Assembly: GCF_011947285.1 (NCBI RefSeq) | Contig: NZ_JAAOZT010000007.1 | Location: 124,001-188,000, forward strand | DNA from: Glaciimonas immobilis | GTDB lineage: Bacteria; Pseudomonadota; Gammaproteobacteria; Burkholderiales; Burkholderiaceae_D | Length of the DNA stretch: 64,000 bases | Direction of reading: 5' to 3' | Shown here: positions 37,772 through 45,447 of the stretch, in pieces | How the letters are laid out: every line of letters starts with the position of its first letter | How positions within the stretch are numbered: the stretch's first letter is position 1 | Notes under the pieces: model-generated | Seen by the model: the letters and a program-made list of their open reading frames with translations, nothing else | What the model was told of the DNA's origin: nothing | Database searches by the model: none | Program-made: the position numbers and the translations under genes

Positions 37772-38320
37772 TTATGGAAGCATACGCTTTAAGGTGTCAT
37801 CTTTGACAATCAAATGGTGGTAGAGCGCAGCCACGATATGTAATCCCACGAGGGCCAGCAAAATCCACACAGTTAACTGGTGTGCATCGCCCAACAAGTG
37901 CCCTACCGAGGAGCCTTTCGGCGACAAAGGCGGTAACGGCACGACCCCAAATAATGACACCGGCCAGCCTCGAGACGACGCGTTGGCCCACCCCATCAGC
38001 GGAAATGCTATTAATAGGGCGTAAAGGATTACATGGGTAAAGTGCGCGATTTGTTGTAAAAACAGCGAAGTGGTCTTCAACGCTGCGGGCGCGGGGTGCG
38101 TCCAGCGCCACAAGAGTCGAGCCACTACTACCAGCACTATTAGTGACCCAATTGATAAATGCCAGCTGATGAGTCCGATTGGCTGGGTGTCGCGACCCAC
38201 GTCCGGCATAAGCCACCCAATGGTGTATTGGACGATGAGAAGCAAGACGATTAGCCAATGAAATATTTTGGCGGGAGCGGAGTAGGCGTTCGGCGTAAAG
38301 GTGTGCGTTTCTTTTTGCAT
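37772..38320 (-). CDS. Cytochrome b561 family protein
   Basis: A 182-residue inner-membrane protein with four helices. Conserved histidines for two b hemes are in FHWLIVLLL (near residue 20), SWHLSIGSL (near 53), and the HQLTVWILLALVGLHI segment (near 147-160). It resembles E. coli CybB, which oxidises quinol and handles superoxide. The ATG at 38320 removes an unlikely N-terminal extension (frame open to 38365). It stands alone. Confidence 0.88.
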   Translation of the reverse strand: MQKETHTFTPNAYSAPAKIFHWLIVLLLIVQYTIGWLMPDVGRDTQPIGLISWHLSIGSLIVLVVVARLLWRWTHPAPAALKTTSLFLQQIAHFTHVILYALLIAFPLMGWANASSRGWPVSLFGVVPLPPLSPKGSSVGHLLGDAHQLTVWILLALVGLHIVAALYHHLIVKDDTLKRMLP

Positions 38321-38567
38321 TTTTTTCTTTGTGATGTAATGCTTAACTAGAGCTAAGGCATTCAAACTAAAAATCCAAATAAATAGCCATATGGAAAAAG
38401 AGGAGGACTTACGGCGTCAAAAGTTGTTTAGATCCGTCAGAATACAATATTAATTCCGGTCTGAACTGAGTCGTAAACTCGCTTTTTTTCAAATTTGCTA
38501 TTTTGACCTGTTTTGGGTTAAAGGGATTATATTTCATAGCACCTCGCTAGGTCCTTGTGCCCCCCGC

Positions 38568-39110
38568 TTAAATAACGTTGGAGTACGAGAAAGTGAAGGA
38601 TCCAACCTCTGCGTCCATAATATTAACGAATATCAATTCGCCTTTAATGCTGGATATATCTTTAGAACTTTTGTTTTTTACATCCAATTGAAAAAATTGT
38701 TCGTCATGATAACGTCGCAGATTGGAATTAAAAAACAAAAGCTTTTTATCTGTCAGCGTCACACTTACAGGAGATTCGTTCTGCTTACGAACGGTTTTCA
38801 AATGCGCTAGCAACCTTTCTTCCGCTGCTTCCTGATCCGCGCTGGCTTGCTCAAGTGCTGTTATCCATTGCTTTTGATCGAAAATTGCAGTGCCGATCGT
38901 TGAGCCGAAAGGAATTTTCGCACCCCCAAATGTCGGCCCCAAAGAGCTTCGCATTGTATATGCAACAAATAATGCCCTGTCTTCCTCCGTTAGATTATTT
39001 ATGGCATTTGTTATTCGGCCATCCCATTCGCTCATTTCGCTTCATAAAACAGTGTCCTGCGGCTTGTTACAAGCTAAAAGCATGGCAATCAGCGAGGAAA
39101 TTTTTATCAC
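38568..39110 (-). pseudogene. Lipoprotein gene interrupted by an in-frame TGA
   Basis: From a GTG at 39110 the minus strand encodes a lipoprotein signal (IKISSLIAMLLAC, then NKPQDTVL). It then has a TGA codon (39044-39042), then SEMSEWDGRITNAIN in the same frame, running to 38568. Without the TGA this would be a typical small lipoprotein of about 180 residues, with AFGG-like and TIG segments and a C-terminal beta domain ending in GSFTFSY. The SD-like GGAGG lies 17-20 bp before the GTG, and an AUA or AUU codon sits at normal spacing, so the start codon may be mutated too. The 155-residue ATG frame from 39035 would lack the signal. Confidence 0.65.
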
Positions 39111-39849
39111 GTTTTTAATTATTTTGTCCTCCCCGGCAGTGAAAACTCCGTTAAATGTATGAGAAATAATTGAGTTCACCACAAAATTTTCAGCGCACTG
39201 CTTTTCCGATGTCACTGATAAAACTTATAAATTAAACTAATATTACCCTCCAGGCAACAAACATTAGCATCAGATAAGGCGCAAGCGTAGGGTACAAGAT
39301 TAATTTCTGGTTAGCGGGTGAAGGTGTCAACCAGTTAGCGCCCTTAGCTGAAAGCGCTGCTCCTCACGATGTGCGACAGTGAAACACTGGGGCTCACCAA
39401 GCTAGATCGGTTAGTCCGTGACGCGTAGGTCCGGGTGTCACAATCAAGAAGTTGGCCGCACGTAAGAGGGGCTTTACTGCCGCAGGTTGGCAGCATCAAC
39501 TTCGCCTTAGCGCAGGTGAACTGCAAAGGGCACGAAGTCGAACAGGCAGCCCCTGCTCACAATATTTGTGACGACCGTGATTCTTCCGCATACTTTTTCT
39601 GCGCATGTTCGTCAGCGGTCACGATGCGAACAAAGCGTACTGGCATTCACTAATACGCTCGGGACCGTGAGGGGGAATTAATTTTTTTGGGGCTTTGACT
39701 ACTACTCGGACAAAATAATTCTGGCGCAATTCCTGTCGCGAACTTAAGGAGCGCTCTTGTTTTACGGAATAAGTCCAGTTTGCGGAGCGCAAATAGAAAA
39801 AGGGGCTACAAGCCTAAGCAGGTAACCCCTTAATTTCATTACTATGTTT
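39111..39849. other. Degenerate region left of element 1
   Basis: About 740 bp with no convincing intact gene on either strand. Minus-strand fragments interrupted by stops around 39400-39660 suggest decayed coding DNA, but no family could be named. AAGGGG at 39800 and CCCCTT at 39826 form a weak stem that parallels the terminator found beside the tRNA fragment at 47555. Confidence 0.4.
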
Positions 39850-39880
39850 CTTGGTGAGAGCCGGAACCGCAAAAACGACA
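39850..39880. other. Candidate left attachment site of element 1 (degenerate tRNA-Leu 3' end)
   Basis: CTTGGTG followed by AGAGCCGGAA here matches CTTGGTGCCGAGAGCCGGAA at 47620-47639 except for a 3-bp gap. The latter is the 3' end of tRNA-Leu on the minus strand. The resemblance fits a displaced and decayed tRNA end left at the far side of an integrated element. The match is imperfect, so this is moderate support only. Confidence 0.5.
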
Positions 39881-39924
39881 TAAACCATTATGGGCTATGG
39901 CTCTATTGATTATTAGTTTCAATT

Positions 39925-39947
39925 ATGGATGCAAATATGGATGCAAA
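39925..39947 (+). repeat. Two ATGGATGCAAA boxes, candidate integrase arm sites (left end)
   Basis: ATGGATGCAAA occurs at 39925-39935 and 39937-39947 as a direct repeat. The same 11 bp recurs at the other end of element 1 (47502-47512, and inverted at 47460-47470). Distribution at both ends next to the integrase gene suggests arm-type binding sites. Confidence 0.6.
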
Positions 39948-39956
39948 AATAATTCC

Positions 39957-40295
39957 TTAAGCTTTTACCGTCCTTTCGCCTTCCATCGATCCATCGCCCA
40001 GATATTTGCATCGTTCCCCGCGGCGTCGCTTGCCATCAGTGCGAGCGCCTGAGTGGTGTTGGATAACTTCCCGGCGGCAAGCATCGTTATGAACAGGTCG
40101 GATTGCATGAACGCGCCTGTAACAGCTGCCTGGAGTACTTCCCCTATAGGCTTCGGCGCGCACTCTGTCAGCAGGAACCATGTCGGGGTCGCCCCCATAG
40201 TAGGTATGCCCAAGCAATAGCAGTAAACCGGCATGGCTCATACTGTAACCGTCGCCGTTATCGAAGAACATCGATAAAGCGTTGTTCATGGGCAT
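39957..40295 (-). pseudogene. Frameshifted gene of unknown function in element 1
   Basis: The minus-strand frame from 40295 reads MPMNNALSMFFDNGDGYSM, followed by HAGLLLLLGHTYYGG. It then loses sense near 40145, while an overlapping frame continues naturally with EVLQAAVTGAFMQSDLFITM and AGKLSNTTQALALMASDA, ending at 39965. Removing one base from the C4 run at 40141-40144 joins the two into about 109 sensible residues. The joined product is helical and slightly hydrophobic, and I do not recognise it. Confidence 0.5.
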
Positions 40296-40593
40296 GTGAT
40301 CAACCTCTTATAAGTTTATCGCGCCAAATGGGCTATCCACATGCTATCACTTGTCAATAAATCATGGTTCTCCGGCGATACTTACCCTGTTTAATCCTCG
40401 AGACTACCGATTTAGTGTCTCCGGTAAGCTTTGATGACTGCCCTCCAATTTGAGGATGCCCCTGTTTTCAGGGATACCGCTATCGGTGGAGACGGCGAAA
40501 GCGCCCGATACTAGTTCCAGCTGTCGCATCGCGGATCGTCACGCGTTAAAAAGCCCGCTACGAGGGCGGGCTGATAGATTACTGAGAGGCGAG

Positions 40594-41148
40594 TTATTTC
40601 TTCTGTACTGGAGCGGGCGCTGGCGCAAGGGCGGTTGGCGTTGACACTGATCCCTTGCCTGACTCGAACGCAGAAATCGTTATTTGAGAAATTCCGATAT
40701 TAGATTGCTGAGTGCCAAAGTAAGCAGCAAGGGCGAGTGCAAATACAGCCAAAATCGTTGTAAGCGACGTAACCCACAATGTTGACTTCAGCCCCGTGGT
40801 CCGATCGGCCGCAGCAGCTACGTGGGTCAACATCTGCTGAAGAATCTTTTCTGAATTATCGTGCCTGGCTATGGAAAGTTTTTCCGCAGCCTCAGACCTG
40901 ACTAAAAACAGGTCCATCTTATTGGTGATGGCGCTGATACTGGCGTCCATTTTATTGGTCACGGCATCTATTCGAGCGTCCAACCGAGCCTCTCTGGCCT
41001 CGAATTTTGCATCGAATTCTTGTCTGGTGATGTCGGTCATGGGTTTATGATCTGCCAACGAAGGCTTGACGTCAACCTTAATTTTCACTTGGTTATAGCC
41101 GGTAGCCGCTTCTAATTTGCTCTTTACGGATTCTGCTGTAACAGTCAT
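40594..41148 (-). CDS. Coiled-coil protein with one membrane segment, unknown function
   Basis: The 184-residue protein from the ATG at 41148 has a charged N-terminal part (ITRQEFDAKFEAREARLDARID near 45-65) and heptad-like TNKMD repeats. It then has a single membrane helix near residues 123-145 (LWVTSLTTILAVFALALAAYFG) and a Pro/Ala-rich tail. Its start overlaps the upstream gene by ATGA, so the two are co-translated. The layout resembles small phage or element proteins that sit at the inner membrane. No function can be given. Confidence 0.65.
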   Translation of the reverse strand: MTVTAESVKSKLEAATGYNQVKIKVDVKPSLADHKPMTDITRQEFDAKFEAREARLDARIDAVTNKMDASISAITNKMDLFLVRSEAAEKLSIARHDNSEKILQQMLTHVAAAADRTTGLKSTLWVTSLTTILAVFALALAAYFGTQQSNIGISQITISAFESGKGSVSTPTALAPAPAPVQKK

Positions 41149-41453
41149 GCAGTACCTTTTGTATTGTACCAATCGAGCAATATACCTGCCGCCTGAAGTC
41201 TCACTAAGCCGCAATGCCTACATGACATGGGGATCACGATATACGCCATTTCCGTTTGCCTATAGTCAGTTGTAGCTAGTGGCAGTAGTCCTACTCCCAT
41301 ATTGGGTATACCTCCATCTACGATTGGCGGGCCGCCATAAGTTAGCATCCATTCAGCATGTGCACACGATGAGCATTTTTCATCAATTCCCTTGAATTTA
41401 AAATATTCATCCAAATCAGCGGACGTTATTTTTATAAGATTCTTTTCATCCAT
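41145..41453 (-). CDS. Small CxxC-pair protein, unknown function
   Basis: A 102-residue protein with two CxxC pairs, CSSC near residue 28 and CRHC near 78, that could bind one zinc. The stretch between them is hydrophobic and Gly/Pro-rich. It overlaps the downstream coiled-coil gene by 4 bp (ATGA), so the two likely work together. I do not recognise the family. Confidence 0.6.
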   Translation of the reverse strand: MDEKNLIKITSADLDEYFKFKGIDEKCSSCAHAEWMLTYGGPPIVDGGIPNMGVGLLPLATTDYRQTEMAYIVIPMSCRHCGLVRLQAAGILLDWYNTKGTA

Positions 41454-41495
41454 ACATGTCCTGTTTTCACAACTCCATCGCCTACGGTAAGTCCG

Positions 41496-41870
41496 TTACT
41501 TGCGTTTGGCGCATGGAAACGCATCTTTCAGCGCATCTATGACTAAATCACTGGCAGATTCATTCCACCTAGCGGGGCGATCAGATACATATTTTTTTGT
41601 CACTGCCATAAGCTGCCCAACCGTCGCGCCAGATGGAGGGCAAAACAAGTACCCGGAAAATGCGTCGCTACTGCCGGTCACGTAGCCTATCAACGTTCCC
41701 GAATCTAAAAAATCTCCTCCGGTGGGCCTACTTGCATTTATCCGGTCATCAGAGCCTATCCACCGCATTAGATTATTCCCGCTGTAGTAGATATTGCCGC
41801 CATCTGCCGACGACTCGCCAGACATCAAAATGAAAAAAATTGCTGCCAGAGAGAATTTTAGTAGCTGCAT
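41496..41870 (-). CDS. Rap1a/Tai-like exported protein
   Basis: A 124-residue protein from the ATG at 41870, with a signal peptide (residues 1-22, cleavage near SSA-DG). The mature part has GYVTGSSDAFSGYLFCPP, then TVGQLMAVTKKYVSDRP, and ends with ALKDAFPC. That pattern of a central GYxxGxxD, paired Cys and a final AFPC is typical of the Rap1a/Tai family, whose best-known members are periplasmic immunity proteins against type VI secretion amidases. Its start overlaps the preceding cysteine-rich gene, implying a functional pair. An immunity role here is inference only. Confidence 0.6.
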   Translation of the reverse strand: MQLLKFSLAAIFFILMSGESSADGGNIYYSGNNLMRWIGSDDRINASRPTGGDFLDSGTLIGYVTGSSDAFSGYLFCPPSGATVGQLMAVTKKYVSDRPARWNESASDLVIDALKDAFPCAKRK

Positions 41871-42199
41871 TTGCTCTGGCAATACTGGTACACATACCGC
41901 CCCGATTGAGTGCAATCACTAACACACGTGTGATCAATGCGGCGAGGAGGCGGCGGTGAGTATTGGGGCGCTTGCTGTTGCGGCTGCGGCTCCGGGTATG
42001 CCATGGCACAGCCCTGGTAGCACTGGCCGTCGCCTGAGTTGCATGTACTTAAGCATTGTTGCTTTTGCTGTTGCTGTTGACCATCACGCACCCCTTGTGC
42101 CGCAGCGCCCATATTCCCGACCATATTACCAAAGTTAAAGGCGTGGGAAGTTTGTGACTGAAAACACAGAATGAGCGCCGGCATCAATAACCTTTTCAT
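41858..42199 (-). CDS. Secreted cysteine-rich protein with four CxxxC motifs (copy 1)
   Basis: A 113-residue protein from the ATG at 42199, with a signal peptide (cleavage near SHA-FN). The mature part has a Gly/Gln-rich segment, CLSTC-x6-CYQGC, a Pro/Gln-rich linker, then CVSDC-x10-CQSKC. Two C-x3-C pairs in each half suggest two disulfide-stapled helical hairpins. It is clearly homologous to the product of 60123-60467 in the prophage: both share FNFGN or VNFGN, the GDGQCYQGCAMAYPEP block and the RRID-TCVS block. A strong G-rich ribosome site lies just upstream. Function unknown. Confidence 0.7.
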   Translation of the reverse strand: MKRLLMPALILCFQSQTSHAFNFGNMVGNMGAAAQGVRDGQQQQQKQQCLSTCNSGDGQCYQGCAMAYPEPQPQQQAPQYSPPPPRRIDHTCVSDCTQSGRYVYQYCQSKCSY

Positions 42200-42436
42200 C
42201 ATTTCCCCCCCCATGAAACTTCATCAATTTTTATTCTAATTCCGCGCAGAAATACCGATAACCTGTACGCGCATACAATAGTATTGTTTTGCCTTTGGGT
42301 GCTGAGCCGCTTAATTTTAGACTTGGAAATGTGGGAATAGCTGACGAATTCAGACGCTGGCGCTTCTTCTAACACGAACCTACGGCATATCCCGGACCAG
42401 CATCATGCGTGTGACTGGGGACTTATGAACGGCCCC

Positions 42437-42484
42437 GGTTGTCGGTTGTCACTTTCGACAACCGACAACCCTTGATCGACAACC
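42437..42484. repeat. Hairpin built of GACAACC heptamers
   Basis: GGTTGTCGGTTGTC (42437-42450) and GACAACCGACAACC (42457-42470) form a perfect 14-bp inverted repeat with a 6-nt loop. Each arm is two copies of one heptamer, and a further GACAACC lies at 42478-42484. It could be an origin-like iteron, a protein site or a terminator, although it lacks a long T run. Confidence 0.75.
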
Positions 42485-42493
42485 AGATTGAAA

Positions 42494-42658
42494 TCAGAAC
42501 TCCCACCAGCTCGAAGCAAATTTTAATTTTTCATTTGACGCGGAAACATCGACTTTCCCATCGATCAGCACTATTAGCCCGCGAGTTTTCCATTTCGCCG
42601 CCGCCTGCTTTGATACGCCGTGCATCGCTGCAAATTTTAAAATAAAAACGTGGCTCAT
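42494..42658 (-). CDS. Small helix-turn-helix-like protein
   Basis: The 54-residue product from the ATG at 42658 reads MSHVFILKFAAMHGVSKQAA, followed by AKWKTRGLIVLIDGKVDVSASNEKL. The segment from FAAMHGVSKQAAAKWKTRG looks like the DNA-binding helix-turn-helix of Nu1/terminase-small-subunit or AlpA-type proteins, with a following beta hairpin. Such proteins are common in P4-like elements. The upstream extension to 42751 looks unnatural. No strong ribosome site is seen. Confidence 0.45.
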   Translation of the reverse strand: MSHVFILKFAAMHGVSKQAAAKWKTRGLIVLIDGKVDVSASNEKLKFASSWWEF

Positions 42659-43206
42659 GTTTTGGTGACAACCTAATTTGAAAATTTCATAGCTGGTAAA
42701 ACACCGAGGCGCGCAATGCCCGTGCCTCTCAATTCTTTGGGAGGGACCCATGACTATCCAAGCCGAATTGCACGGGAAACATAATGCGGTCCTAAAAATT
42801 TAGGAACGCGAACGGAAAAAGACGTCCTCAGTTTTGAATCGATCTCAGGCAATCGGGCCGCTGCCTATCGCGTGATCGTAATCACGCATCAACCTGCTGA
42901 GTTTTGAGAAGGTCTGCTACCCGGTCAGAGCCGCCAGTAGAGTCCGACTCCAGATAGATCAGTGTGTAGATGGTGGTATCCCTCCCCGCAATCCTCACTG
43001 CAAGCGTTTGCAGTGACAGTGCCAGCCAGGTCATCCACATCACAAAGTATCGTCTCAGTAAGCCGGACTACTTGAATCTCAGGGGCCCTCAAAGTCCAGA
43101 CGTTTTGCCAGTTCCGTAATTGGACGGGTATCAGCGACAATTTCCCCCGTCCCCTGGGCCCCCAGTTTAAGCATCACATTTCCGGATTTACGCCATACTC
43201 AAACGC
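42659..43206. other. Region with small frames and a palindrome in element 1
   Basis: About 550 bp without a firmly supported gene. Seen here are a 17-codon plus-strand frame after GGGAGGG at 42750 and a perfect GCGTGAT/ATCACGC palindrome with a 4-nt centre at 42870-42887. A 31-codon minus-strand frame at 43079-43174 (MLKLGAQGTGEIVADTRPI) may be the start of a truncated gene. Confidence 0.35.
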
Positions 43207-43386
43207 CTATTTGCCTATATAGAGCGATTGAGTTTTAGCCCACAGCGCATCACGGCTGGCCTTGTGGCGGCGCTCCTGCTCACAGGTACGGGAACAGCAG
43301 GGTATGCGTGCCCTTAGCTGAAAGGCCTCGGCCTTGAATGCTTTGTTGCAGACCGGGCACTTGCAGGGAATTGTTTTGAAGCCCAT
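43207..43386 (-). CDS. Small zinc-ribbon-like protein, 59 residues
   Basis: The ATG at 43386 follows AAGGAG by 9 bp and opens 59 codons: MGFKTIPCKCPVCNKAF, followed by KAEAFQLRARIPCCSRTCEQERR. Six cysteines (8, 10, 13, 30, 31, 35) form a CxCxxC-CC-C pattern typical of small zinc fingers in phages and islands. The basic tail suggests nucleic acid binding. It lies just downstream of the operon ending at 43463. Confidence 0.65.
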   Translation of the reverse strand: MGFKTIPCKCPVCNKAFKAEAFQLRARIPCCSRTCEQERRHKASRDALWAKTQSLYIGK

Positions 43387-43462
43387 AGCGGTTTACTCCT
43401 TGAATGGTATGGTGTGGCCAGGGCTGCCCCGGACTGAGGCACCCTTATAGGAACGGTCAGAA

Positions 43463-43795
43463 TCAACCCTCTGCGGCGTTGCCTCTGAATCGCTGCATAG
43501 CCGCGTCACTGATTGGCGTACTCATCTCAATGAATCGCCCTTCGATCACTAGATCAGCGTCCTCCACCATTTCAAGGTGGCCCCTGTGTTCCTTGCAGCC
43601 TTTAGCCAGTACGCGCAGGGCGGCCTGCTCAACGCGCTTGGCTTGGGTAAGTTGCCGGGATGTTTGAACTTGAAGGTGCAAACCCGTGAAACCATCCAAC
43701 TCATCGGCACGGCGTTTCTGCGCACCCACCAGGAGCCGGTGATTTCGGGCGCTATGCCAGCGAAGGGCGGAAGTAACAATTTCACGGTCATTCAT
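43463..43795 (-). CDS. Unrecognised protein of element 1, 110 residues
   Basis: The product begins MNDREIVTSALRWHSARN and has a basic helix-rich middle (QLTQAKRVEQAALRVLAKG) and an acidic C-terminal part. Its ATG overlaps the stop of the upstream gene (ATGA), and that is the main support for it being real. No family is recognised. Confidence 0.6.
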   Translation of the reverse strand: MNDREIVTSALRWHSARNHRLLVGAQKRRADELDGFTGLHLQVQTSRQLTQAKRVEQAALRVLAKGCKEHRGHLEMVEDADLVIEGRFIEMSTPISDAAMQRFRGNAAEG

Positions 43796-44490
43796 CTGGC
43801 TTCCTTAAGATTGATGCTGTCATTGCTGGCGGTCGGCACAATAGACAGGCGCGGTGGTAAGCGTTTCATCGTGCCATCAGCCGATTGCCGGTAAGTAGGC
43901 AAGTCTGCAAACATGCCGCCTGCTTCAAACAGGCTATCGCCCAATGCCTTACCTTCACGGGTGTTGACCAGAAAATCCATGAACACATAATTCAATGCCT
44001 GAAAAATCTCTCCGTCGTTCCAATCCTGACCCCGGCGCAATACTGAGTCCTCCAGTCCATGAATGAAAACGATCTCATGCAGTCCGTCAGCCTCTGTCAA
44101 CCCGGCACGGTCCGCGATGTTGACGTTAAGGACTTCGCAACGCTGAGCAAGGGTAGTACCGGCATTTATAACCGGCGCAAGGGTGACAAGCAGTTTGCCG
44201 CAATCCTTCAGGGACTCACGCAATGGCTTGCACAAGGCTCCCGCATCATCAGCCAAAGCTTCCAATGCAGCGATACGGGCGGTATCAAACAGGCCTGCAC
44301 GCTCTTTTATGATCCGTGCCTCTCGCCGGTAACAGCGTGCTTTATCGCGCTGGCTGTCCAGCTTGGCGACGGTCTGGCGTATTGCTCTGCGGATCATTGC
44401 GACGGACTGCATTAGATTTTTTGCGGTCGGACGATGGTCGCTCAAGGTCATGATGTTGGCGGTATCGATTGTTGCTTCAGTCGTCGTCAT
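43792..44490 (-). CDS. Unrecognised protein of element 1, 232 residues
   Basis: A mostly helical protein with a basic middle (RRAIRQTVAKLDSQRDKARC and YRREARIIKERAG near residues 34-65). It then has a long Leu/Ala helix and a C-terminal part with VFIHGLEDSVLRRGQDWND near 143. It is linked by ATGA overlaps on both sides (44487-44490 and 43792-43795), so it is the central gene of a three-gene translational unit. Similar operons occur in small P4-like islands, but I cannot name a function. Confidence 0.65.
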   Translation of the reverse strand: MTTTEATIDTANIMTLSDHRPTAKNLMQSVAMIRRAIRQTVAKLDSQRDKARCYRREARIIKERAGLFDTARIAALEALADDAGALCKPLRESLKDCGKLLVTLAPVINAGTTLAQRCEVLNVNIADRAGLTEADGLHEIVFIHGLEDSVLRRGQDWNDGEIFQALNYVFMDFLVNTREGKALGDSLFEAGGMFADLPTYRQSADGTMKRLPPRLSIVPTASNDSINLKEAR

Positions 44491-44741
44491 TGAGTCAACC
44501 TGTTAAATAATGCCATTACATCCACGCAAGTCGCTTCACATGCCGCGACCTGTCCCGATACCACGATTTCCGCTGCCTTACACACCGCCTCATCAAAGCT
44601 CATCCCTTCGACTTGCATAAAATGCCACGTCAGATTGTCAACGCGATGCAATTCTTCGGCCGGATGACCCGCATCAATTTCGGCTTGAACACGGTGCAAT
44701 TGGAATTGCTTCAAAGCACTTATCGCTGATTCCTGATGCAT
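44487..44741 (-). CDS. Unrecognised protein beside the GGAACACCG repeats
   Basis: The well-formed part is the 84-residue product from the ATG at 44741 (MHQESAISALKQFQLHRVQA, EELHRVDNLTWHFMQVEGM, SFDEAVCKAAEIVVSGQ), which ends with an ATGA overlap into the next gene. The frame is open upstream to 45110 and would add repeat-derived GTPGTPGTP and RCSRCSRC stretches that look like by-products of the DNA repeats. One idea is that this was once the C-terminal end of the protein starting at 45447, now split by repeat expansion. Confidence 0.5.
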   Translation of the reverse strand: MHQESAISALKQFQLHRVQAEIDAGHPAEELHRVDNLTWHFMQVEGMSFDEAVCKAAEIVVSGQVAACEATCVDVMALFNRLTQ

Positions 44742-44763
44742 TTCTGGCTGATGCTGTTTTTGT

Positions 44764-45006
44764 GGTGTTCCAGGTGTTCCCGGTGTTCCGTACCCATCGG
44801 AACGGCTACCAGCTTGGTTCTTTGCGGAACACCGGCTTGGAACACTGGTTTTTTCCCGGTGTTCCCGGTGTTCCGTAAACGGCAAAATGGAACACCGGGA
44901 ACACCGGGAACACCGGAAATTTTTGGGTGTTCCGCGCCGGTGTTCCGCGCCGAATGGCTCTGGGCTTGGTTCTCCGAAGGATGGAACACCGGGAACACCG
45001 GGAACA
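44764..45006. repeat. Cluster of 9-bp GGAACACCG repeats in both orientations
   Basis: Units in the GGTGTTCC orientation occur at 44764-44790 (three) and 44855-44875 (two). Units in the GGAACACCG orientation occur at 44889-44916 (three) and 44983-45006 (two to three), with single copies between. The block at 44853-44874 pairs perfectly with 44889-44910, giving a 22-bp hairpin. Several frames remain open through the block because the unit length is a multiple of three. Confidence 0.9.
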
Positions 45007-45447
45007 AGAAATTGGCAAATAAACGCCGCTATCATCCCGTTGATACAACGGCACACCGTGGTAAGCCAATTCCGCCGCAAATATAAGTGCGTAGCCAAAG
45101 GTCTCTTCATTTTTCAAAAAGAAAGTCCTGGCCATTTGACCATGGTCACTATTTGTGTAGTGCCATGAATATGCTCCTACTGGACCCATCTCGTGGGTTA
45201 TCCAGTCTTTAAGGCAGATAAATTCGCCATCAATTGCAGGTAGTTTAGAGAGGTCAATTTTTGACAATATAACCGCAGCTAGATCTGAGTAATGTTGAAC
45301 AAGCGCCTTGTCATTTGGTATTCTATTGTCACCTTCATACCGCATAAAAAAGTTGTGTTCACTATCCGCTCCCAGTACCGCTTCGCAAATAAGTTGTGCG
45401 AAAAGATTCGGATTTTCATCTATAATTTTTTGTATGATTCCAAACAT
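44806..45447 (-). CDS. Unrecognised protein with repeat-derived C-terminus
   Basis: The first 145 of 213 residues look like a natural globular protein (MFGIIQKIIDENPNLFAQLI, HYSDLAAVILSKIDLSKLP, WITHEMGPVGAYSWHY). The rest, from about ISCSRCSRC on, is encoded by the GGAACACCG repeats and by a frame not shared with the downstream gene, so the original end has probably been lost. Only the N-terminal domain can be trusted. I do not recognise it. Confidence 0.5.
   Translation of the reverse strand: MFGIIQKIIDENPNLFAQLICEAVLGADSEHNFFMRYEGDNRIPNDKALVQHYSDLAAVILSKIDLSKLPAIDGEFICLKDWITHEMGPVGAYSWHYTNSDHGQMARTFFLKNEETFGYALIFAAELAYHGVPLYQRDDSGVYLPISCSRCSRCSILRRTKPRAIRRGTPARNTQKFPVFPVFPVFHFAVYGTPGTPGKNQCSKPVFRKEPSW

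Noticed and set aside
39344-39653. Frames left of element 1 considered as genes
   Set aside because: They are interrupted by stops or have no ribosome sites and no natural-looking protein sequence.
42925-43140. 71-codon minus-strand frame in element 1
   Set aside because: It begins with TTG without a ribosome site and overlaps a better but very short frame; neither is firmly supported.
44764-45006. The GGAACACCG block considered as a CRISPR array
   Set aside because: Repeats are short, occur in both orientations and lack regular unique spacers.
44736-45168. Long plus-strand frames through the GGAACACCG block
   Set aside because: They stay open because the repeat unit is nine bases. The natural genes here run on the minus strand.
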